Shown: positions 27,513-39,583, counted from the first letter of the stretch. The stretch is DNA of 64,000 nucleotides from Paraburkholderia fungorum (GCF_003610895.1 NZ_MCAS01000069.1:186001-250000), one strand, 5' to 3'. Numbers and translations are program-made. The notes: generated by a model not told the origin, from the sequence alone.

Positions 27513-28258
27513 CACTTACCTCCGATATAGCCGGGCAACCGGGTTTTGTGTTCGACCCAGCGCATCAATTGCATCACGACCAGGTTGATCAGCACATACG
27601 CCAGCGTGACCGCGATGAACGACTCATACGTCTGCGACGTATAGTCGACGAGCTGCCGCGCCTGAGCCGACAGGTCCAGCAGACCAATGGTCGACGCGAC
27701 CGCCGAGTTCTTGAAGATGTTCAGAAACTCGGACGTCAGCGGCGGCACGATGATCCGGTACGCCACCGGCAGCAGCACGTAGCGATACGTCTGCCATTGC
27801 GTGAAACCCATGGCCAGACCCGCGGCGCGCTGACCCTTCGGCAACGCGTTGATGCCCGAGCGCACCTGCTCGCACACGCGCGCGGCAGTGAAGAGCCCGA
27901 GACAGAGGATCGACGACGAGAAGAACTGCGCGCCCGGCGGCAGTTGCTTGAACCAGTTGCCGATCGACGCCGGCAGCAACTCCGGTATCACCAGATACCA
28001 GATGAAGAACTGCACGATCAGTGGAATATTGCGGAAAATCGCGACGTACAACGTGCCGATGCCCGACGCCCATTTGTTCGGCACCGTGCGCAGCACGCCG
28101 AAAAACGAACCGACGATCAGCGCGATCACCCATGCCGACAGCGACACGGTAATCGTCACCCAGAAGCCCGACAGCAGCCAGCCCAGGTAGGTGGTCGGCT
28201 CGCCGGTGGAGACCGGACTCAGCAGAATGCCCCAGTTCCAGTGATATGACATGACCAA
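27512..28258 (-). CDS. gltJ: Glutamate/aspartate ABC transporter permease GltJ
   Basis: A 248-residue inner-membrane permease. The N-terminus MSYHWNWGILLSP and the permease loop EQVRSGINALPKGQRAAGLAMG are typical of GltJ. It begins 76 bases after gltI; a hairpin in that gap may lower its expression relative to the binding protein. An internal ATG two codons in (MSYHW) is an equally good start. Confidence 0.93.
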   Translation of the reverse strand: MVMSYHWNWGILLSPVSTGEPTTYLGWLLSGFWVTITVSLSAWVIALIVGSFFGVLRTVPNKWASGIGTLYVAIFRNIPLIVQFFIWYLVIPELLPASIGNWFKQLPPGAQFFSSSILCLGLFTAARVCEQVRSGINALPKGQRAAGLAMGFTQWQTYRYVLLPVAYRIIVPPLTSEFLNIFKNSAVASTIGLLDLSAQARQLVDYTSQTYESFIAVTLAYVLINLVVMQLMRWVEHKTRLPGYIGGK

Positions 28259-28269
28259 GACTCCAGCAA

Positions 28270-28305
28270 AAAGAAACGGAAGAAGCGCGTGGCCCCTTCC
28301 GTTTC
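28270..28305 (-). terminator. Partial terminator / attenuator between gltI and gltJ
   Basis: Minus strand: GAAACGGAAG pairs with CTTCCGTTTC across a 13-base loop and is followed by TTTTTGC. It lies inside the operon, so it probably reduces read-through into gltJKL rather than ending the operon. Confidence 0.55.
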
Positions 28306-28334
28306 GTTCAGCGTTTCAAAAAAACGGCTAAGGT

Positions 28335-29228
28335 TTAATCGATTGCCTTGTCATTCGGGCTCTTGAAGAGCGCCTTCATGTCATCGCTTTCCGGGAAGTT
28401 CAGGTTCAGGCCCTTCGGCGGAATCGGCGATTCGAACCACTTCTTGTAGATCGCATCGGCTTCGCCCGAGGTTTCGACCTTCGCAATCGCGTCGTCCACG
28501 ACCTTCTTGAATTCCGGATCGTTCTTGCGAATCATGCAGCCGTACGCTTCATGCGATTGCGGCGTGCCGACGATCACGAAATCGCCCGGGTTGTTCGACT
28601 TGGCGCGCTCGCCTGCCAGCAGTGCGTCGTCCATCATGAACGCGGCAGCGCGGCCGGTGGAGAGCGTCAGGAACGACTCGCCGTGGTCTTTCGCGCTGAT
28701 GATGTTCATGCCCATGCTCTTGTCCTGATTCATCTTGCGAAGCAGGCGCTCGGACGTCGTGCCGGCCGTTGTGACGACCGTCTTGCCCTTCAGGTCGGCC
28801 CAATCCTTGATGCCGGAGTCTTTCTTGGTCATCAGGCGCGTGCCGATCACGAAGATCGTGTTCGAGAAGGCAGCCTGTTGCTGACGCTCGGCGTTATTCG
28901 TGGTCGAGCCGCATTCCATGTCGACGGTGCCGTTCTGCACCAGCGGAATCCGGTTTTGCGACGTGACCGGCGTGAGCTTGACCTTCAGGTTCGGCATGTT
29001 CAGCTTCTGCTTGACCGCCTCAACCACCTTCAGCGCGAATTCTTGCGAGTAGCCGATGACATTCTGCTTGTCGTCGTAATACGAGAACGGGATCGACGAT
29101 TCCCGGTGACCCAGCGAAATGACGCCTGTGTCCTTGATCTTTTTCAGCGTACCAGCGTCTTGCGCGTGCGCGCCGACCGTGAACAGTCCGAGAGTCGCGA
29201 GCAGCAGCGCAGCTTTTTTAACCTTCAT
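28335..29228 (-). CDS. gltI: Glutamate/aspartate periplasmic binding protein
   Basis: A periplasmic solute-binding protein of 297 residues. The Sec signal peptide is MKVKKAALLLATLGLFTVGAHA, cleaved before QDAGTLKK. The mature part has the SBP family 3 fold (GYSQEFALKVVEAV, CGSTTNNAERQQQAAFSNT, KTVVTTAGTTSERLLRK). ATG 29228 with AAGGAG upstream was chosen; the frame is open to 29516 but contains no signal peptide there. First gene of gltIJKL. Confidence 0.95.
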   Translation of the reverse strand: MKVKKAALLLATLGLFTVGAHAQDAGTLKKIKDTGVISLGHRESSIPFSYYDDKQNVIGYSQEFALKVVEAVKQKLNMPNLKVKLTPVTSQNRIPLVQNGTVDMECGSTTNNAERQQQAAFSNTIFVIGTRLMTKKDSGIKDWADLKGKTVVTTAGTTSERLLRKMNQDKSMGMNIISAKDHGESFLTLSTGRAAAFMMDDALLAGERAKSNNPGDFVIVGTPQSHEAYGCMIRKNDPEFKKVVDDAIAKVETSGEADAIYKKWFESPIPPKGLNLNFPESDDMKALFKSPNDKAID

Positions 29229-29525
29229 GTGTGATCTCCTTGGCAAGAACCGGCGCCAGTTTAGCAAAGTAATTATTCTGAAAGTATCGCTATAAACCAT
29301 GTTTGTCGTATGTGCCCGAAGGTGGCCTCCCCGGCGGCCTCGCCACGCGGGTTGTCGCTGCAGGCGGCGCTTGCGGGACGGCCGGTCGGCTTTCCGGACA
29401 TACGAAGGCGGGCGGCATCGATACGATGCCGCCCGCCGGGTCAGACACGCGGTCTTTTGAACCGCGTCGAAGCAAGGATCGGCGAGGTCCGCGAGGTAGC
29501 GGACCCGCCGTTTCACGCAATCAGA
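29229..29525. other. gdhA-gltI intergenic region with hairpins
   Basis: This 297-base gap holds the gltI 5' region (AT-rich, about 29250-29310) and a perfect 11-bp GC-rich hairpin (GCGGGCGGCAT / ATGCCGCCCGC, 29409-29437) with no U-tract. A smaller TCCGC/GCGGA hairpin lies near the gdhA stop. No convincing gene is seen. Confidence 0.5.
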
Positions 29526-30839
<1,314 letters not shown>

Positions 30840-30916
30840 GAACGCTCCGGCGTTGATCGAATGACAGCATTGTCGAAAAACGCCGTTTTGAAATCCAATG
30901 CCGTTTCCTTATCCGA

Positions 30917-30959
30917 TTATGTTTTTTTTGCATAACCATCAAGAAGCCGCAAATTTGCG
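30917..30959. promoter_or_regulatory. Candidate LysR-type binding region upstream of gdhA
   Basis: Two dyads lie 80-120 bases upstream of gdhA: TTATG-N9-CATAA (30917-30935), containing the T-N11-A pattern of LysR sites, and the perfect palindrome CGCAAATTTGCG (30948-30959). They lie between the LysR gene and gdhA. Confidence 0.45.
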
Positions 30960-30977
30960 TCGTGGGGGCGCAGGTTT

Positions 30978-31940
30978 TCAGGCAGCGCCCGTGCCTTGCG
31001 CCAACTCCTCCGCCACCACATCCCACAACTGCCGCACGAGTATCTGCCGCGCGTCGTCGCCTTTTGCGGCGAGCTTGTCGCGATAGAGGCGAATTTCCAT
31101 GGTCAGCGTGAGCTGCCCCTCGGGCGTGCCACGCGTGGCGCGATCGAGGCGGATCAGCTTGCCGTCGGCAACCGCGTCCTCCACCGCGCTGTAGGGCAGG
31201 AAGGCGATGCCGTGGCCGGCCAGCGCCATCGCCTTGAGCCCTTCGGCCATGTCGGTTTCGTACAGCCGGTCGAGGTAGAGGCGCTCCGGCGCGTTGGCGA
31301 GAATCACCTCGGTCATCCGGCCCAGGTACGCGTTGGGCGTGTAGGTCAGATAAGGCGTGGTGGTCTGCGCCGTGCCCGGCAGCGTGTGCCGCGGCCGACC
31401 GGCACGGCCCGGCGCCGAAAACGGACTGATTGGCTCATTGCCGAGCGTGAGCATGTCGTAGCGCGCCGGATCGAGCGCGATGGGATGGCTCGGATGGTGA
31501 TAGGCCATCATCAGATCGCAGCCGCCTTCCACCAGCGCCAGCGCCGCGTCGTGCACGTTCAACGCGCGCAGCCGGGTGTGGATCGGGCCCATTTGCGCTT
31601 CGATGCGCTGCAACCAGCGCGGGAAGTACGTGAGCGACAGCGTGTGCGGCACCGCGAATTCGATGGTCGCCTGCGGTGTCGCCGTGTGTCCGCGCAGCAG
31701 GGCACGCGCCTCGTGGAACTGCGACAGCATGGCGAGCGCCTGCTCGTAAAACACCTGGCCTGCCGCCGTCAGACGCGTCGGGTAAACCGAACGATCGATC
31801 AATTCCGTGCCGAGCCACGCTTCCAGTGCCTGAATCCGCCGCGAAAACGCCGGTTGCGTGACGTGGCGCGATTCGGCCGAACGGCTGAAACTACGCGTCT
31901 CCGCGAGCGAAACGAAGTCTTCGAGCCATTTCAGTTCCAT
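30978..31940 (-). CDS. LysR-family regulator, HypT/YjiE-like
   Basis: A 320-residue regulator. The N-terminal winged HTH covers about residues 1-60 (ELKWLEDFVSLAETRSFSRS; VTQPAFSRRIQALE), with the effector domain at about 90-300. The N-terminus and the helix VTQPAFSRRIQALEAWLGTELIDR-type stretch recall E. coli HypT (YjiE), a hypochlorite-responsive regulator; this is from memory of that family. The gene lies 138 bases upstream of gdhA on the same strand, so gdhA is the obvious target to test. Divergent from purB. ATG 31940 is decided by the HTH position; the frame stays open to 32537. Confidence 0.88.
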   Translation of the reverse strand: MELKWLEDFVSLAETRSFSRSAESRHVTQPAFSRRIQALEAWLGTELIDRSVYPTRLTAAGQVFYEQALAMLSQFHEARALLRGHTATPQATIEFAVPHTLSLTYFPRWLQRIEAQMGPIHTRLRALNVHDAALALVEGGCDLMMAYHHPSHPIALDPARYDMLTLGNEPISPFSAPGRAGRPRHTLPGTAQTTTPYLTYTPNAYLGRMTEVILANAPERLYLDRLYETDMAEGLKAMALAGHGIAFLPYSAVEDAVADGKLIRLDRATRGTPEGQLTLTMEIRLYRDKLAAKGDDARQILVRQLWDVVAEELAQGTGAA

Positions 31941-32069
31941 GCGAAAGCCTGCCGCCGGCGGGAGGGAAAGAGTCAGCATTCTAGCGGCGCGGCTCGCGCA
32001 CGGGGTTGAGTGGTAAAATTCGCGGTTCCCTCCGTTCCCGATCCGCCCCCGAGCGCTCACGCCCCCATC

Positions 32070-33458
32070 ATGTCCGACACCCGCCCCGACACCCTGTTCG
32101 CGCTGAACGCGCTCTCCCCGCTCGACGGCCGTTACGCCTCGAAAACCGAAGCCCTGCGCGACTGGCTCTCGGAAGCCGCTTTCATGCGCAATCGCGTGAC
32201 CGTTGAAATCCATTGGCTGATCGCCTTGTCGCGCGCCGGTTTCGCCGAAGTGCCGCGCTTTTCCGACGCGGCCGAGCAGTTCCTGCTGCAACTGGCCGAG
32301 CGCTTCACCGCGCACGACGCCGCGCGCATCAAGGACATCGAACGTGTGACGAATCACGACGTGAAAGCGGTCGAGTACTGGCTGAAAGAATCGGTGAAGG
32401 GTCAGGAAGAACTGGAACGCGCGAGCGAGTTCATCCACTTTGCGTGCACCTCGGAAGACATCAACAACACGTCGCACGGTCTGATGCTCGCCGGCGCACG
32501 TGAACACGTGATTCTGCCGGCGCTGCGCTCGGTGCATCAGCGTCTCGTCGCGCTAGCTCATGCCCACGCCGCACAGCCGATGCTGTCGCGCACGCACGGC
32601 CAGCCGGCCAGCCCCACCACGCTCGGCAAGGAAATCGCCAACGTCGCCGCGCGTCTGGAACGCGCGATCGACCGTATCGCGAAGGTCGAACTGCTGGGCA
32701 AGATGAACGGCGCGGTCGGCAACTTCAATGCGCACCTGTCCGCGTATCCGGAATTCGACTGGGAAGCGTTTTCGCGCGAAGTGGTCGAACAGCGCCTGAA
32801 ACTCACCTTCAACCCGTACACGATCCAGATCGAGCCGCACGACTACATGGCCGAACTGTTCGACGCCATCTCGCGCGCCAACACGATCCTGCTGGATCTG
32901 GACCGCGACGTGTGGGGCTACATCTCGGTCGGCTACTTCAAGCAGCGCACGAAGGCCGGCGAAATCGGTTCGTCCACGATGCCGCACAAGGTCAATCCGA
33001 TCGATTTCGAAAACTCGGAAGGCAATCTCGGTCTCGCCAACGCCACGCTGCGCCACCTCGCCGACAAGCTGCCGGTTTCGCGCTGGCAGCGCGACCTGAC
33101 CGACTCGACGGTGCTGCGCAACATGGGCGTTGCGTTCGGCTATTCGCTGCTCGCGTACGACTCGCTGATCCGCGGTCTGGACAAGCTCGAAGTGAATGCG
33201 CAACGTCTGAACGAAGACCTCGACAACTGCTGGGAAGTGCTGGCCGAGCCGGTGCAAACGGTGATGCGCCGTTACGGCATCGAGAACCCGTACGAGCAGT
33301 TGAAGGAACTCACGCGCGGCAAGGGCATCACGCGTGAAGCACTGCAAACGTTCGTGAGCGGCCTCGCGATTCCGCAAGATGCGAAGGATCGTTTGCTCGC
33401 CATGACGCCGGGCTCGTATATCGGCCTCGCGGTAGAGTTGGCCAAGCGGATTGCTTGA
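32070..33458 (+). CDS. purB: Adenylosuccinate lyase
   Basis: Fumarase/aspartase superfamily lyase acting twice in purine synthesis (SAICAR and adenylosuccinate), 462 residues. The signature SSTMPHKVNPIDFENSEGN (about residues 305-323) carries the mobile catalytic loop. Conserved HGQPASPTTLGKE and TSEDINNTSH segments are present. ATG 32070 gives MSDTRPDTLFALNALSPLDGRY; the frame is open to 32010 without support. Confidence 0.96.
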   Translation: MSDTRPDTLFALNALSPLDGRYASKTEALRDWLSEAAFMRNRVTVEIHWLIALSRAGFAEVPRFSDAAEQFLLQLAERFTAHDAARIKDIERVTNHDVKAVEYWLKESVKGQEELERASEFIHFACTSEDINNTSHGLMLAGAREHVILPALRSVHQRLVALAHAHAAQPMLSRTHGQPASPTTLGKEIANVAARLERAIDRIAKVELLGKMNGAVGNFNAHLSAYPEFDWEAFSREVVEQRLKLTFNPYTIQIEPHDYMAELFDAISRANTILLDLDRDVWGYISVGYFKQRTKAGEIGSSTMPHKVNPIDFENSEGNLGLANATLRHLADKLPVSRWQRDLTDSTVLRNMGVAFGYSLLAYDSLIRGLDKLEVNAQRLNEDLDNCWEVLAEPVQTVMRRYGIENPYEQLKELTRGKGITREALQTFVSGLAIPQDAKDRLLAMTPGSYIGLAVELAKRIA

Positions 33459-33493
33459 CGTTCGCTGATTGCCTGGCTGGCTTCAGGCATGAA

Positions 33494-33524
33494 AAAGGCG
33501 CTCACGTGGAGCGCCTTTTTTTTC
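33494..33524. terminator. Terminator between purB and gntK
   Basis: AAAGGCGCTC / GAGCGCCTTT with loop ACGTG is followed by T8 on the plus strand and T5 on the minus strand. The two genes are convergent. Confidence 0.88.
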
Positions 33525-33599
33525 GTCTTTAGGTTGCGGCCTTCGGTTTCGTCACTATTTTCGTCACTATGTTTCGTCACCAAGGCGTGAGCCAGGAAT

Positions 33600-34103
33600 T
33601 CACCGCAGCTTCATCTGCTTCAACACCTCATCCACGATTTCTTCCGGCGACAGTTCGATACTCACCGTGATCGCCTCGTCTGGACCCGGTTCTTCGAGCG
33701 TATCGAGCTGGCTTTGCAGCAGCGACGGGTCGAAGAAGTGACCGGTGCGCGTGGTCAGCCGCTCGCGCAGCACCTCGAACGAACCCTTCAGATAGACAAA
33801 GCACACGTCCTTGTCACCGTTGCTACCGCCGCGCAGAACGTCGCGGTACGAGCGTTTCAGCGAAGAACACGTGAACACCGCCTTCTCGCCCGCCCTCTGC
33901 TTTTCTTCGATCGCCACACGGATGGTTTGCAGCCACGGCCAACGGTCTTCGTCGGTGAGCGGAATGCCGTGGTGCATTTTTTCCTTGTTGGCGGCGCTGT
34001 GAAACGCGTCGCCGTCGGTGAACGCGCAGTGCAGGCGTTCCGCCAGCATCTCGCCAATCCTCGTTTTGCCGGCGCCCGACACGCCCATTGCGATCAGAAT
34101 CAT
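33600..34103 (-). CDS. gntK: Gluconokinase
   Basis: Phosphorylates gluconate to 6-phosphogluconate, feeding the Entner-Doudoroff genes upstream. The 167-residue P-loop kinase has GVSGAGKT at about residues 7-14 and the family segments DGDAFHSAANKEKM and CSSLKRSYRD. ATG 34103 has AAGGAG at good spacing; a TTG one codon earlier is less likely. It starts 10 bases after the gntT stop. Confidence 0.94.
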   Translation of the reverse strand: MILIAMGVSGAGKTRIGEMLAERLHCAFTDGDAFHSAANKEKMHHGIPLTDEDRWPWLQTIRVAIEEKQRAGEKAVFTCSSLKRSYRDVLRGGSNGDKDVCFVYLKGSFEVLRERLTTRTGHFFDPSLLQSQLDTLEEPGPDEAITVSIELSPEEIVDEVLKQMKLR

Positions 34104-34113
34104 CAAAAACTCC

Positions 34114-35478
34114 TTACACGACCGTCGCGAGCGCGAAAGTCAAACCCAAGCCCATCAGTGAAATGATGGTTTCGAGGAGCGACCATGTCTTGAAGGTCTG
34201 CCCCACCGTCATACCGAAGTATTCCTTCACCAGCCAGAAACCACCGTCGTTCACATGCGAAAAAATCAGTGAACCCGAACCGGTGGCAAGCACCAGCAAT
34301 TCCGGCGTGACCTGCACCCCGCTCGCCGAGGCAATCGGCGCGACGATACCGCAGGCGGTGGTCATCGCCACTGTCGCCGATCCCGTAGCCAGACGAATCA
34401 GCGCGGCCACCAGCCAGCCGAACAGCAGCGGCGACAGATGCATCGCCGTTGCCACCCCGACGATTTCCTTCGAGATGCCGCTATCCATCAGCACCCGTCC
34501 GAAACCGCCGCCCGCGCCCACGATCAGCGTGATGCCCGCGATCGGCGCCAGACAGTCGCCGCAGAACTTCTGGATCTGCTCACGACTGAAGCCGCGGCTC
34601 GCGCCGAAGGTCCAGAAACTGACCAGCACGGCGATCAACAGCGCAACGTCGGAATTGCCGACGAAACGCAGCAGATCGTTCGCGAGCGTCTTCGGCGTAA
34701 ACACGAGGTCGGCCCAACTGCCGATCAGCATCAGGATCACCGGCAGCAGAATCGTGAACAGCGTGATGCCGAAGCCCGGCAGTTCGCGTTGTTCCTTTTT
34801 CTCTTCAGCTGCGCCGAGAAACTGCGCAGCGAGCGGATTGTTCTCCGGCAGCTTGATGTAGCGGCTGATCAACAGCGCGAACAGCGGACCGGCAACGATT
34901 GCTGTCGGCACACCCACGATCAGCCCATATGCAATCGTCTTGCCGATGTCGGCGTGATACGCCTGCACCGCGAGCATCGCGGCCGGATGCGGCGGAATCA
35001 AACCGTGCACGACGGACAGACCCGCGATCATCGGCAAGCCGATCAGCAGCAGCGACTTGTTGGTGCGCTTGGCAACGTTGAACGCGATCGGAATCAGCAA
35101 CACGAAGCCGACTTCAAAAAACACCGGCAAACCGACGATGATCGCCACCACCATCATCGCCCAGTGAATGTGCTTCTCGCCGAACTTGTCGATCAACGTA
35201 GTCGCGATGCGCTCCGCGCCGCCCGATTCGGCCATCATCTTGCCGAGCATCGTGCCGAGGCCGACCACGATCGCAATGTGGCCGAGCGTATTGCCGTTAC
35301 CGGTTTCGAACGATTTGACGATCGTGCCGATCGGCATGCCGGATACGAGACCCAGCAGCAGCGAGACGATAATCAGGACGAGGAACGGATAGACCTTGTA
35401 GCGGGTGATCAGCAGGATCAGAAGTGCGATGGCGATCACCGCGAAGACCAGCAGCGTACTGCCGTGGACAGCTTCCAT
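34114..35478 (-). CDS. gntT: Gluconate permease, GntP family
   Basis: An inner-membrane gluconate:H+ symporter of 454 residues with about 13 hydrophobic segments. GLIPPHPAAM and the segment TGSATVAMTTACGIVAPI are characteristic of the GntP family. The symbol gntT is used by family resemblance and by linkage to gntK, with which it is probably cotranscribed. It follows eda but is separated from it by a strong terminator. Confidence 0.92.
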   Translation of the reverse strand: MEAVHGSTLLVFAVIAIALLILLITRYKVYPFLVLIIVSLLLGLVSGMPIGTIVKSFETGNGNTLGHIAIVVGLGTMLGKMMAESGGAERIATTLIDKFGEKHIHWAMMVVAIIVGLPVFFEVGFVLLIPIAFNVAKRTNKSLLLIGLPMIAGLSVVHGLIPPHPAAMLAVQAYHADIGKTIAYGLIVGVPTAIVAGPLFALLISRYIKLPENNPLAAQFLGAAEEKKEQRELPGFGITLFTILLPVILMLIGSWADLVFTPKTLANDLLRFVGNSDVALLIAVLVSFWTFGASRGFSREQIQKFCGDCLAPIAGITLIVGAGGGFGRVLMDSGISKEIVGVATAMHLSPLLFGWLVAALIRLATGSATVAMTTACGIVAPIASASGVQVTPELLVLATGSGSLIFSHVNDGGFWLVKEYFGMTVGQTFKTWSLLETIISLMGLGLTFALATVV

Positions 35479-35635
35479 GAAGCTCCTCCTTTGCGTTATT
35501 GATTCTAGGTGCGGAAGGCGGCTGGCACCCTGTCTCCAGGCGGCCTGCGGCGACCTGAAAACCCGGCCAACCGCACGGACGTTGAATTCTACTGTTTGTC
35601 GTCATTCAAGGCGCGCGAAACCGGCGCGCCTGCCG

Positions 35636-35684
35636 AAAAAAGAGCCCCGTCGTGACAGCCGGGAAGACTGTGTCGACGGGGCTC
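35636..35684 (-). terminator. Terminator after edd-eda
   Basis: Minus strand: AGCCCCGTCGA...ACGACGGGGCT with an internal branched stem is followed by T6. It separates edd-eda from gntT-gntK. Confidence 0.82.
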
Positions 35685-35730
35685 CTGATGTCGGACCCTG
35701 CTGGCCGGTTAAAAAGCGTGCCGTTTCAAC

Positions 35731-36372
35731 TTAATGAGCAGGCGCGGCCAGTTCGCTGGCGGCACGTGCGAGGCGCGTAACTTCGTCCCAGTTTTGCGCG
35801 GCGAGCGCGGCTTTCGGCGTAAGCCACGAACCGCCGACGCACACGACGTTCGGTTGCGCGAGGAAATTGATGGCGCTTTCGGCCGTGATGCCGCCGGTCG
35901 GGCAGAATTTCAGCGTCGGGAACGGGCCGTAAAACGCCTGTAGCATCGGAATACCGCCGGCTTGCTGCGCCGGGAAGAACTTGACGATCTCGTAGCCGAG
36001 TTCCAGCGCCGTGATGATGTCGCTCGGCGTCATCACACCCGGCAGCAGCGGCAGACCGGCGTCCTGTGCGGCCTTGTGCATGTCCTTCGTGAGACCCGGC
36101 GAAACGCCGAACTGCGCACCCGCCTTCTTAGCCTGCGCGCAGTGTTCCGGCTTCGTGATGGTGCCGACGCCGACGACGATGTCTTCCGCCAGATGACTCG
36201 CGCGCTCAATCGCTTCGAGACCTGCTGCGGTGCGCAACGTGATTTCGAGCACCTTCACGCCGCCGGCATGCAACGCGCGCGAGACATTCTCGCCCTGCTC
36301 CGCCGAGTCGAACGCCAACACCGGAATCACCGGGCCGAGGCGCACGATGTCGCTTACTTTCTTTGCCGTCAT
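35731..36372 (-). CDS. eda: KDPG aldolase
   Basis: Cleaves 2-keto-3-deoxy-6-phosphogluconate to pyruvate and glyceraldehyde-3-phosphate. The 213-residue TIM barrel has the Schiff-base Lys in EIVKFFPAQQAGG (about residue 132) and the catalytic Glu in VLEITLRT (about residue 44). CPTGGI binds phosphate. It lies 11 bases downstream of edd. Confidence 0.96.
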   Translation of the reverse strand: MTAKKVSDIVRLGPVIPVLAFDSAEQGENVSRALHAGGVKVLEITLRTAAGLEAIERASHLAEDIVVGVGTITKPEHCAQAKKAGAQFGVSPGLTKDMHKAAQDAGLPLLPGVMTPSDIITALELGYEIVKFFPAQQAGGIPMLQAFYGPFPTLKFCPTGGITAESAINFLAQPNVVCVGGSWLTPKAALAAQNWDEVTRLARAASELAAPAH

Positions 36373-36383
36373 AGTCAGACTCC

Positions 36384-38246
<1,863 letters not shown>

Positions 38247-38333
38247 CGAAGCTCCTTCGTCGCTGGCGGAGGCGAACAGGCGCGCAGGGCCAGGTGGGGG
38301 TCGCGGGGAAGTCGGACTCAAGCCGACCACGAG

Positions 38334-38362
38334 AGTTTAGTAGAAAAACTACACGATCGCAA
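38334..38362 (-). promoter_or_regulatory. edd promoter with HexR-type operator in the spacer
   Basis: Minus strand: TTGCGA (38362-38357), a 17-base spacer, then TAAACT (38339-38334). The spacer holds the near-palindrome AGTAGAAAAACTACA (plus-strand 38339-38353), matching the TGTAG-N5-CTACA form known for HexR sites in gamma-proteobacteria. Confidence 0.65.
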
Positions 38363-38471
38363 CGCAGATAATTTCAGCACCCGCACCATTCATCATTCGT
38401 CGCAGCGCACCACCTGGCGTCGTCTCAACCGAAAACTGGCCGCACCTAGGGAATACACCTACTGCACGATA

Positions 38472-38507
38472 TGTAGTTTTTGTACATCTCCAGCAATCAG
38501 CTATAGT
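38472..38507 (+). promoter_or_regulatory. hexR promoter with overlapping HexR-type operator
   Basis: TGTAGTTTTTGTACA (38472-38486) overlaps a -35-like TTGTAC (38480-38485). TATAGT (38502-38507) follows at 16 bases. This suggests autorepression. Confidence 0.6.
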
Positions 38508-38540
38508 CCACGCATTCTTCAGCATAGTGCGAGTTTTCCG

Positions 38541-39386
38541 ATGATGCTGTCCCAGGTCGAAGAGATGCGCGACCAGTTGCGCCCCTCCGAGCGCAAGCTG
38601 GCCGACTACGTGATCGAGGCGCCGCGCGAGGTGCTCGATCTGTCGATGAACGAGATGGCCGCGCGCGCAGGGGTGAGCCAGCCGACCATCGCGCGCTTTT
38701 GCCATGCTTTGGGGTTTTCCGGTTTCCGCGAGTTCAAGATCCGGCTCGCGCAGGGGATCGCCGCCGAAGTGCCGGCCGTCTATCGTGACGTGCGGCCGGA
38801 CGAACCGACGCCAGGCGTCGCCGCCAAGGTGCTCGACCGGACGATCGGCGCGCTGATCCAGGTGCGCAACAACCTGTCATCGGACAGTGTGGCGGCAGCC
38901 ATCACACTGCTTACGCAGGCAAAGCGGATTGAGTTCTACGGCGCGGGCGGGTCCGGCATCGCCGCGCTCGATGTGCAGCACAAGTTCTTTCGCCTCGGCA
39001 TGCCGAGTGTTGCGTATTCCGACCCGCATACGTTTCTGATGTCGGCAGCGCTGCTGGGCGAAGGCGACGTCGTGGTGGCGATATCGAACACGGGGCGCAC
39101 CCGCGACATCGTCGATGCGGTGAAGTCGGCGCTTGCCGCGGGCGCCAGCGTGATCGCGATTACGCACGGCAATTCGCCGCTCGCGCGCCTCGCGACGGTA
39201 GGGCTGTTTGCAAACGTGGATGAGGATACGGACATCTTTTCGCCGATGACCTCGCGCGTATCGCATCTGGCGATTGGCGACATTCTGGCGGTAGGCGTGG
39301 CGCTGAGCCGCGGGCCGGAACTGGTTGAGAAGCTGGCGCAGGCGAAAGATATCCTCAACCGACGAAGGATCGATCCGCGCGGGTGA
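38541..39386 (+). CDS. hexR: HexR-like RpiR-family regulator
   Basis: A 281-residue regulator. The N-terminal RpiR-type HTH (about residues 1-75; EMAARAGVSQPTIARFCHALG) is followed by a SIS sugar-phosphate-binding domain (about 120-260; FYGAGGSGIAALDVQ; ISNTGRTRDIVDAVKSALAAGA). In related bacteria HexR represses ED/glucose genes until KDPG binds. The divergent position from edd and the two matching operators support that role here. The frame is open far upstream across edd, but the ATG at 38541 fits the family start. Confidence 0.9.
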   Translation: MMLSQVEEMRDQLRPSERKLADYVIEAPREVLDLSMNEMAARAGVSQPTIARFCHALGFSGFREFKIRLAQGIAAEVPAVYRDVRPDEPTPGVAAKVLDRTIGALIQVRNNLSSDSVAAAITLLTQAKRIEFYGAGGSGIAALDVQHKFFRLGMPSVAYSDPHTFLMSAALLGEGDVVVAISNTGRTRDIVDAVKSALAAGASVIAITHGNSPLARLATVGLFANVDEDTDIFSPMTSRVSHLAIGDILAVGVALSRGPELVEKLAQAKDILNRRRIDPRG

Positions 39387-39549
39387 TGCTAGTGGTGCGG
39401 CAACCAGCAAGGGGGATGCGGCCTGGTCAGCGCCGCGCGGCTTGCCGCGTGCCCTGGCGAAACGTCGAAGCTCGGCTCGCCGAATCTGAAACGGTGCGCA
39501 TCAGGCGCGACTGTATTCCTAAAGATCCAGGCGTAAAGGCACAAACGAA

Positions 39550-39583
39550 ACGGGCTCCCTTCAGTTCACCGAAGGGAGCCCGT
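39550..39583. terminator. Terminator between adhesin gene and hexR
   Basis: A 13-bp stem ACGGGCTCCCTTC / GAAGGGAGCCCGT is followed by TTTCGTTTG on the minus strand. It lies 79 bases after the adhesin stop and 160 after the hexR stop, in a gap with no other feature. Confidence 0.7.

Noticed and set aside
29238..29260. Sigma-54 promoter for gltI (TGGCGC...TTGCC)
   Set aside because: GG and GC elements are 11 bases apart rather than 10 and the -24 half is poor.
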